Part shown: in pieces, positions 57,731-64,000 of the stretch
Position numbering within the stretch: the first letter of the stretch is position 1
Layout of the letters: each line of letters begins with the position of its first letter
DNA from: an uncultured Bacteroidaceae bacterium
Lineage (GTDB): Bacteria; Bacteroidota; Bacteroidia; Bacteroidales; Bacteroidaceae
Assembly: GCA_905235565.1 (NCBI GenBank)
Contig: CAJOLR010000003.1
Span: 1-64,000 of the forward strand
Direction: 5' to 3'
Length of the DNA stretch: 64,000 bases
Notes under the pieces: generated by a model
Told to the model about the DNA's origin: nothing
The model's input: only the letters and a program-made list of their open reading frames with translations
Databases searched by the model: none
Program-made: the position numbers and the translations under genes

Positions 57731-58477
57731 CTAAGTCCCGCTGGGATGATTTCGTTGCTTAACAATCTCATACATAAGCACTCCGGCTGCTACCGATACG
57801 TTCAGGGACTCTATCTTACCTAAGATGGGGATGCGTGCCCATTCGTCACACAGGGCCAGATGTTCCTGGGGAATGCCTTTGTCCTCGGCCCCCATGATAA
57901 GGCATACGGGACCGGTATAATCTCCTTTGGTGTAATCCTTATCTCCTTTCTCGGTGGCTCCCACAATGCGGATGCCGCTGTTCTTAAGGAACCGGATGGT
58001 CTGGCTTATATTGTTCTCGCGGCACACTGGTAGGGTATGGAGTGCCCCTGCCGATGTCTTGATGGCATCGGCATTGACGCTTACGCTGTTACGGGAGGGA
58101 AGTATGATTGCATCTACTCCGGCACATTCGGCTGTACGTGCTATTGCGCCGAAATTGCGCACATCGGTCACGCCGTCCAGCAGCACAAAGAACGGATCCT
58201 TACCTTCTTCAAAGAGCATGGGAACGAGGTTCTCCACATGCTGGTATGTTATCTGGGTGGTGAAAGCTATCACTCCCTGGTGGTTCTTGCGGGTTATGCG
58301 GTTCAAACGCTCCAGGGGTACTCTCTGAACCGGGATGTCCAATCCCTTGATGGCGGCGAACAGCTCTCTCGAAAGGTCTCCCTGCATATCCTTCTTGATA
58401 AGCAGGCGATCTATTTCCTTTCCGGCCTCTATGGCCTCAATCACGGCACGAATGCCGAATATCATCTCATCTTCCAT
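57731..58477 (-). CDS. rlmB: SpoU/TrmH-family 23S rRNA (guanosine-2'-O-)-methyltransferase RlmB-like
   Basis: GIRAVIEAIEAGKEIDRLLIKKD; VLLDGVTDVRNFGAIARTAECAGVD; LIMGAEDKGIPQEHL; IESLNVSVAAGVLMYE. Confidence 0.93.
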   Translation of the reverse strand: MEDEMIFGIRAVIEAIEAGKEIDRLLIKKDMQGDLSRELFAAIKGLDIPVQRVPLERLNRITRKNHQGVIAFTTQITYQHVENLVPMLFEEGKDPFFVLLDGVTDVRNFGAIARTAECAGVDAIILPSRNSVSVNADAIKTSAGALHTLPVCRENNISQTIRFLKNSGIRIVGATEKGDKDYTKGDYTGPVCLIMGAEDKGIPQEHLALCDEWARIPILGKIESLNVSVAAGVLMYEIVKQRNHPSGT

Positions 58478-60137
58478 TGTTGTCAATCAGTGCTTTAGCG
58501 TTGTCAAGAGCTGCTTGGGTTAGGGTAGAGCCACTCATCATGCCTGCTATTTCGCGTATGCGGTCATCGCCTTCAAGCAAGGCAATGCGTGTGTGCGTAG
58601 CGTCCTGGTCATCAGTCTTGAATACTTTGTAATGGGTCTGGCCAAGAGCGGCTATCTGCGGCAGATGGGTGATGGCCAGTACCTGTCGGCCTCCAGCTGA
58701 CATCTGTTTCATGAGCATGGCCATACGCTCGGCTACAGCGCCCGACACTCCGGTGTCAATCTCATCGAATATGATTGTGGGCAGGGCGCATGCTCCGGCC
58801 ATCAGGGACTTGATACATAGCATAACGCGAGCAATCTCACCGCCCGATGCAACAGCCTGCAGTTCCTGCATGGGAACGGACTTGTTGGCCGAGAACATGA
58901 ACTTGAGGTCATCATGTCCCGTACGGTCAAAACCGGTGGCAGGCTGTATGTCAATTCCGAACTGGACATTGGGGATACCCAGTGGAACCAGCAGTTCCTT
59001 TATATCCTTTATTATGGCTTGGGATGCTTTCTTTCGGGTCTCAGTCAGTCGGTCAGCCATTTTATCCATCTCCTGGCGGGCTGTCTCTGTCTGCGCAGTC
59101 AGTTGCTCTATGTCAAACTCATATGATCCTGTGCGGTCAAGATGGGTGCGTATGCTTTCAGCCAGTTCCAGAAGTTGGGTGATATTCTCTTTCTTGTGCT
59201 TTTTGAGAAGCGAATAGATAAGGTCCAGACGTTCGTTAACCTGCTCCAGTCGGGCGGGGTCAAAATTTACGCTTTCCTGGGCGTCATCAGCTGTGGCTGC
59301 TATATCCTTGAGTTCAATCAGGCAACTGTCCAGACGCTCGGCCAGTTCCTGTGCCTGAGGATAGTTCTTCTGTGCCGAACGCAAAGACTGCAGCGCACTG
59401 CGCAGTTTAGGTATACAACCGTCCTCATCGCCAGACAGTATCTGGGCTGCGTTGAAAAGTTCCTGCTTTATCTCTTCGGCATGGTCCAGGATATCGGCTT
59501 CCTGTTCCAGTTCCTCCTGCTCACCGCTAACCAGTCTGGCATTGTCCAGGCCTTCAAACTGGAATTCCAGATATTCGCGGTCCGTGTTATCGGACTCAAA
59601 CTCGGCCTTGAGTCTGGCCAGACGCGTCTTAAGTTCGGACCAATGTTCAAAACTCTGCCCGTAGGCGCTCTTGGCTGCGCTGTTTGCGGCAATGGTATCC
59701 ACAACATCCAGTTGGAACGGTTGTGTGCCCAGAGCCAGGTTCTGATGCTGTGAATGGATGTCTATCAGGCGGCATCCAAGGTCTCGCAGCTGTGTAAGCG
59801 TAACGGGAGTATCATTTATGAATGCCCGGCTCTTGCCTGATGCTGAGAGCTCGCGGCGCATTATTGTCTCGTCGGGGTCAAAATCAAGTTCATTGTCAAC
59901 GAAAAACTGTTCCAGGCCGTAGCCTGAAATAGAGAATGTGCCCTCAATGGTACATTTGTCGGCGCCCTGGCGTATGGTCCTGGAATCGGCACGACCGCCA
60001 AGCAACAGGTTCATGGCACCCAGGATAATGGATTTACCGGCACCTGTCTCACCGGTCATAACAGAGAAACCCTCCCTTAACTGAATGTCCAGACGGTCTA
60101 TCAGGACATAATTACGGATGTGTACTTCCTTTAGCAT
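58467..60137 (-). CDS. recN: DNA repair protein RecN
   Basis: MLKEVHIRNYVLIDRLDIQLREGFSVMTGETGAGKSIILGAMNLLLGGRAD; FDEIDTGVSGAVAERMAMLM. Confidence 0.96.
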   Translation of the reverse strand: MLKEVHIRNYVLIDRLDIQLREGFSVMTGETGAGKSIILGAMNLLLGGRADSRTIRQGADKCTIEGTFSISGYGLEQFFVDNELDFDPDETIMRRELSASGKSRAFINDTPVTLTQLRDLGCRLIDIHSQHQNLALGTQPFQLDVVDTIAANSAAKSAYGQSFEHWSELKTRLARLKAEFESDNTDREYLEFQFEGLDNARLVSGEQEELEQEADILDHAEEIKQELFNAAQILSGDEDGCIPKLRSALQSLRSAQKNYPQAQELAERLDSCLIELKDIAATADDAQESVNFDPARLEQVNERLDLIYSLLKKHKKENITQLLELAESIRTHLDRTGSYEFDIEQLTAQTETARQEMDKMADRLTETRKKASQAIIKDIKELLVPLGIPNVQFGIDIQPATGFDRTGHDDLKFMFSANKSVPMQELQAVASGGEIARVMLCIKSLMAGACALPTIIFDEIDTGVSGAVAERMAMLMKQMSAGGRQVLAITHLPQIAALGQTHYKVFKTDDQDATHTRIALLEGDDRIREIAGMMSGSTLTQAALDNAKALIDNNGR

Positions 60138-60141
60138 TTCA

Positions 60142-62220
60142 TTATTGTGTCATTATGGTACTCCAGTCATTTGAGAGTGACGGGTTTATTCGGCTCAACA
60201 GTTCCACAACCTTGCTGCGCTCACTGCTGATACCGGAAGAGTAGATGTTGATCAGTTCGTCCTTCTTGATTTCAGTGAACAGGGTGGGCAGGGCCGATGT
60301 GCTCTTGGCCTGATAAGCCTCTGACAACAGATTGAGGCTCTCGGTTATGGTTGCCCGGCCTCGGTCTGCATTGGATGACATGTCATCCAGACCTTTACGG
60401 TGATAGTCATACTGCAACTGCCGGAATGATGAGAGCGTACCGTTCATATAGTCATTGATGATGGTGTAACGGTTGGCCTTGCTGTCAAAAGAACGCCATC
60501 CGCCACCAAGTGACTGTGAACTGGCTGCGATATTCTCGGCCTGCCTTAGTATGTCCGTACCCCCGTTTGGTGACATCGTATCAAAATCCAGTCCTATTAT
60601 AAGCAGACTGTAATAAGCCAGTATGGCTGTCAGGTTATTGTCTGGTGTAATGCCCGATGTATACTCGATACGGTCCTGCTCAGTATATGTAAAATCCACA
60701 GCGACATCACGGAAATTGAAAACGGTAGTGTTGTAGCCCGATCCGTAAACAGGACGGCTGCTCTGTACCGTAAGTTCACACTCCATCTTGCCGCTCTGTG
60801 CGTCATACTTGTTGACAATCAGGTTGAAATTGCACTGGATGCGTTCCTTTTCCGTAAAATGGTAGTCAGTCCAGGCCTGATTCATGAGCAGTTCCTTTAC
60901 GGCACTTTCAAGTGACGTGAAGACATCCTTGTCGGTTCCCTGGATCTTTGATGTGTTTATGGAAAGGGTGGGATTGAGTTCCTGGGCCTGTGTCTTTAAC
61001 GGCATGAACATGAAAGCAATGCAGAACAGCAGTCCTGACAGTTTGGTGATAATAGCTTTGGCTACATCTTTTTTGGACTGCAGAGGCAGTTCCTCACTGC
61101 CGTTACGGTCTATCAGCGTGACTTTGTTGGTGTCATATCCGAACCCTGCGCCCTCGTCACGCAGTGAGTTCAACACAATGAAGTCCAGATTCTTACGCTC
61201 CAGTTTATCCTGGGCATTGTTCTGCTCGTTGTCAGTCTCAAGCGCAAATCCTACCATCCGTTGGTCAGGGCGCTTGATGGCACCCAGCGATGCCGCAATG
61301 TCGGGATTGGGCTTAAGCGTCAGTGTCATCTCACCTTTGCGCTTTATCTTGGTGTCCGATGTCACCGCGGGAGTGAAATCGGCTACGGCCGCGCACAGTA
61401 TAGCGGCATCGGAGTGTGGAAAATGCTCCATTGCGGCATCATACATCTGTTGGGCGGATTTTACATCAATCCGGTTTATCCCGGGGTGTCTGGTCTGGAG
61501 ATTAACGGGACCTGCTATCAGTGTCACATCGGCACCGCGTAAGGCACACTCCTCGGCCAGGGCGAATCCCATCTTGCCGGTTGAGTAGTTGCCTATAAAA
61601 CGGACGGGGTCTATGGCCTCATAGGTGGGTCCCGCCGTTATCAGGACTTTTTTTTTTGAAAACTGGGCCTGACGCGAGAAATATTCCTCGAGTGCAGATA
61701 CGATGACCTCAGGCTCCTGCATGCGCCCTTTACCAATCAGTTGGCTGGCCAACTCGCCGCTGGCCGGCTCTATGATGATGTTGCCAATGGAGCGCAGAGT
61801 CTCCATGTTACGCTGTGTAACCGGGTGCTGATACATGTCCAGATCCATAGCCGGGGCTATGAATACCGGTGCTTTCATTGAATAATAGGTGGTAATGAGC
61901 ATATTGTCGGCAACGCCGCTGGCCATCTTGCCAAGCGTGGAGGCGGTGCAGGGTGCTATCAGCATGGCATCGGCCCATAGGCCAAGATCCACATGACTGT
62001 TCCAGGAACCGTCGCGGTTTGAAAAGAATTCGCTGATGACGGGATTGCGTGTCAGTGTGGAGAGGGTGAGCGGAGTTATGAATTCCTTTCCCGCGGGAGT
62101 TATTACAACCTGCACTTCGGCGCCTGACTTGATCAACAGACGCGCTATCATGGCTGACTTATAGGCAGCTATGCTTCCGGTTACACCCAGAACAATATGT
62201 TTACCTTTCAGTATGTCCAT
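60142..62220 (-). CDS. coaBC: CoaBC (PPC decarboxylase / PPCS) fused to a DUF4835 (PorD-like) domain
   Basis: CoaC (GVTGSIAAYKSAMIARLLIKSGAEVQVVITPAG; APAMDLDMYQHP) and CoaB (VLITAGPTYEAIDPVRFIGNYSTGKMG; RMVGFALETD), then SGLLFCIAFMFMPLKTQAQELNPTLSINTSKIQGTDKDVFTSLE... in the same frame. Confidence 0.9.
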   Translation of the reverse strand: MDILKGKHIVLGVTGSIAAYKSAMIARLLIKSGAEVQVVITPAGKEFITPLTLSTLTRNPVISEFFSNRDGSWNSHVDLGLWADAMLIAPCTASTLGKMASGVADNMLITTYYSMKAPVFIAPAMDLDMYQHPVTQRNMETLRSIGNIIIEPASGELASQLIGKGRMQEPEVIVSALEEYFSRQAQFSKKKVLITAGPTYEAIDPVRFIGNYSTGKMGFALAEECALRGADVTLIAGPVNLQTRHPGINRIDVKSAQQMYDAAMEHFPHSDAAILCAAVADFTPAVTSDTKIKRKGEMTLTLKPNPDIAASLGAIKRPDQRMVGFALETDNEQNNAQDKLERKNLDFIVLNSLRDEGAGFGYDTNKVTLIDRNGSEELPLQSKKDVAKAIITKLSGLLFCIAFMFMPLKTQAQELNPTLSINTSKIQGTDKDVFTSLESAVKELLMNQAWTDYHFTEKERIQCNFNLIVNKYDAQSGKMECELTVQSSRPVYGSGYNTTVFNFRDVAVDFTYTEQDRIEYTSGITPDNNLTAILAYYSLLIIGLDFDTMSPNGGTDILRQAENIAASSQSLGGGWRSFDSKANRYTIINDYMNGTLSSFRQLQYDYHRKGLDDMSSNADRGRATITESLNLLSEAYQAKSTSALPTLFTEIKKDELINIYSSGISSERSKVVELLSRINPSLSNDWSTIMTQ

Positions 62221-62984
62221 TATCGGGACTGTAATTTAATTCTTGTAAGTACCTGTTTGGTGTTGAGAGGGAAATCTCCCTGCAGGATCCATGAGTAGTA
62301 TCCCGGATCGCGGTGGAACACCTCTATTACAGGCATATCCTTGTATTTTCCGAAATTGAACACCTCCTGCCCCTGGTCATTCCTTACTATACGGCCTGCA
62401 AAATCGACGTTGCGGGTAAATGACGAGAACTCCGACAGGAACGCCATGTCATTCTTGAGGTCATCAGGGTAGCGGTCCAGCTGGGCCATCAGCACCTCAT
62501 AGGTGGCGCGTGTGTCGCCATCGGCACTGTGTGCATCGGTCAGGTCCTTGCCGCAGTAGAACTTATAGGCGGCTGTAAGGGTCCGCTGTTCCATTTTGTG
62601 GAATATTACCTGAACATCTATAAAACGGTGACGGCTCAGGTCTATGTCAACGCCAGAACGCAGGAATTCTTCGGCCAGCAGCGGAACATCAAAACGGTTT
62701 GAATTGAATCCGGCTATATCACTGCCTTCAAAGTCACGGGCTATCTCCTTGGCTACCTCCTTGAATGTAGGGCAGTCCTTTACGTCCTCATCGAATATTC
62801 CGTGTACGGCCGATGCCTGTTCGGGGATATGCATCTCCGGATTGATCCGACGGGTGTGCATATCCTCATTGCCGTTGGGAGAGACTTTCAGATAAGAAAT
62901 CTCCACAATACGGTCTTGTGCAGTGTTTGTACCTGTGGTTTCCAGGTCAAAGAACACTATCGGTTTGTCAAGCTTGAGCTTCAT
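62220..62984 (-). CDS. 3'-5' exonuclease (DNA polymerase III epsilon-like DEDDh)
   Basis: IVFFDLETTGTNTAQDRIVEIS; GFNSNRFDVPLLAEEF; AHSADGDTRATYEVL. Confidence 0.92.
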   Translation of the reverse strand: MKLKLDKPIVFFDLETTGTNTAQDRIVEISYLKVSPNGNEDMHTRRINPEMHIPEQASAVHGIFDEDVKDCPTFKEVAKEIARDFEGSDIAGFNSNRFDVPLLAEEFLRSGVDIDLSRHRFIDVQVIFHKMEQRTLTAAYKFYCGKDLTDAHSADGDTRATYEVLMAQLDRYPDDLKNDMAFLSEFSSFTRNVDFAGRIVRNDQGQEVFNFGKYKDMPVIEVFHRDPGYYSWILQGDFPLNTKQVLTRIKLQSR

Positions 62985-64000
62985 CAGTCATTCAGTACCA
63001 TTGGCATAAGCAACATGAGCAGATTCTCACCTTCTGCCTGCTCGGTGGGAACTATCACACCTGCGCGTGAAGGATCGGCCAGCTGTAGTGTTATCTCCTG
63101 GCTGGGAATATTGTTCAGGATGTCTATAAGGAAACCGGCCTTGAAACCGATGCTCATGAACGTTCCGTCATACTGGCATGCCAGACTCTCCTTGGCGGAT
63201 GTGGAAAAATCAATGTCCTGAGCTGAAATGTCAACCTTATCTTTCTCTATGCGCAGCTTTATAAGACCGCTGCTGGCAGGTGAGAACACGGATACACGGC
63301 GCAATGCAGTAACCAGAGTCTGACGGTCTATGATGAGGTGATGAGGGTTGTTCATCGGGATTACGGAAGCGTAGTTGGGATAGCGTCCGTCAATGAGGCG
63401 GCATACCATACGGAACTCCTCCGGCAATGAGAACCGTGCTATGCGGCTGTCAAACTCAATGGTGATGACCTCTGCCTCCTTGCTGATAAGTGAGCGGAAC
63501 AGTGAAGCCGGCTTCTTGGGAAGTATGAATGAAGACTTGCCGTCTGCATGGACATTGGTGTTGCGGTTGCATACCAACTTGTGTCCGTCGGACGCTACGA
63601 ACGTTGCGCCCTCCTCATTAATATCAAAGAATATACCGTTCATTACAGGACGGAGCTCGTCATCGGCAGTAGCGAAAATGGTGCGGGCCAGGCCGTCAGA
63701 AAGTATCTGGGCCGGAATCTGCAGACTGACAGCATCCTCATTCAGGACAGCCGGAGTCGGGTACTCATCGGGATTCTGGCCAACCATCTTGTACTCACCG
63801 TTCTGGTAGTTAACCACAACCTCATAGTTGCTGTCATTGACTTTGAACGTGATCGGCTGCTCCGGAATCTCCTTGAGGGCATCGAGGAGAGTCTTGGCCG
63901 GCAGGGCAATCTGGCCGTCGGCGCTGGATTCCACAATGTCAATTATCGTTTCCAGTGTTGTATCGTTATCGGCTGCAGTAACAGTCAGTTTGCCGTTTTC
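62984..64000 (-). CDS. dnaN: DNA polymerase III beta sliding clamp, 5' end beyond window (partial)
   Basis: LEDALKEIP..., GIFFDINEEGATFVASDGHKL, C-terminal LLMPMVLND; frame stays open to 64000 (ENGKLTVTAADNDTTLETIIDIVESS). Confidence 0.94.
   Translation of the reverse strand, partial: ENGKLTVTAADNDTTLETIIDIVESSADGQIALPAKTLLDALKEIPEQPITFKVNDSNYEVVVNYQNGEYKMVGQNPDEYPTPAVLNEDAVSLQIPAQILSDGLARTIFATADDELRPVMNGIFFDINEEGATFVASDGHKLVCNRNTNVHADGKSSFILPKKPASLFRSLISKEAEVITIEFDSRIARFSLPEEFRMVCRLIDGRYPNYASVIPMNNPHHLIIDRQTLVTALRRVSVFSPASSGLIKLRIEKDKVDISAQDIDFSTSAKESLACQYDGTFMSIGFKAGFLIDILNNIPSQEITLQLADPSRAGVIVPTEQAEGENLLMLLMPMVLND

Noticed and set aside
1-64000. Prophage, integrative element, transposon or defence island
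   Set aside because: No integrase, transposase, phage structural, toxin-antitoxin or restriction-type genes seen; gene content is mostly core chromosomal.

Overview
This 64 kb window is chromosomal sequence from a member of the Bacteroidales (inferred from gene content, the bifunctional LpxC/FabZ, and TTTG-N20-TAnnTTTG promoters). Most of it is housekeeping. On the minus strand: threonylcarbamoyl-AMP synthase-like/miaA/lpxA/lpxC-fabZ/lpxD/pyrF/prfA, purM, lemA, aroE/purC/phoH, ubiE-menG/menA, tRNA-Cys, clpB-like, rlmB-like, recN, coaBC and dnaN. On the plus strand: pepD, metY and metA. No CRISPR array, integrase, transposase or prophage was seen. The standout region is a co-directional plus-strand block at 20640-38771: GH9-like glycosidase, ABC ATPase, a large ABC permease with an M1-like but HExxH-lacking domain and a golvesin/xanthan-lyase-like C-terminus, TolC-like protein, membrane fusion protein, RND pump, an RND pump fused to an ABC ATPase (about 1570 aa), and an ABC-2-type permease. 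In the RND-ABC fusion, the ABC domain appears split: its first strand/A-loop is separated from Walker A by about 175 residues carrying about four predicted TM helices. Other unusual items: a family of intergenic palindromic elements with a conserved GC-rich core, mostly at convergent gene junctions; a CoaBC-DUF4835 (PorD-like) fusion; a membrane-anchored AroE; a ClpB without its N-domain; and an internally duplicated membrane protein paired with a small XRE regulator and a palindromic operator candidate. All product calls come from reading motifs by eye; no database search was run.
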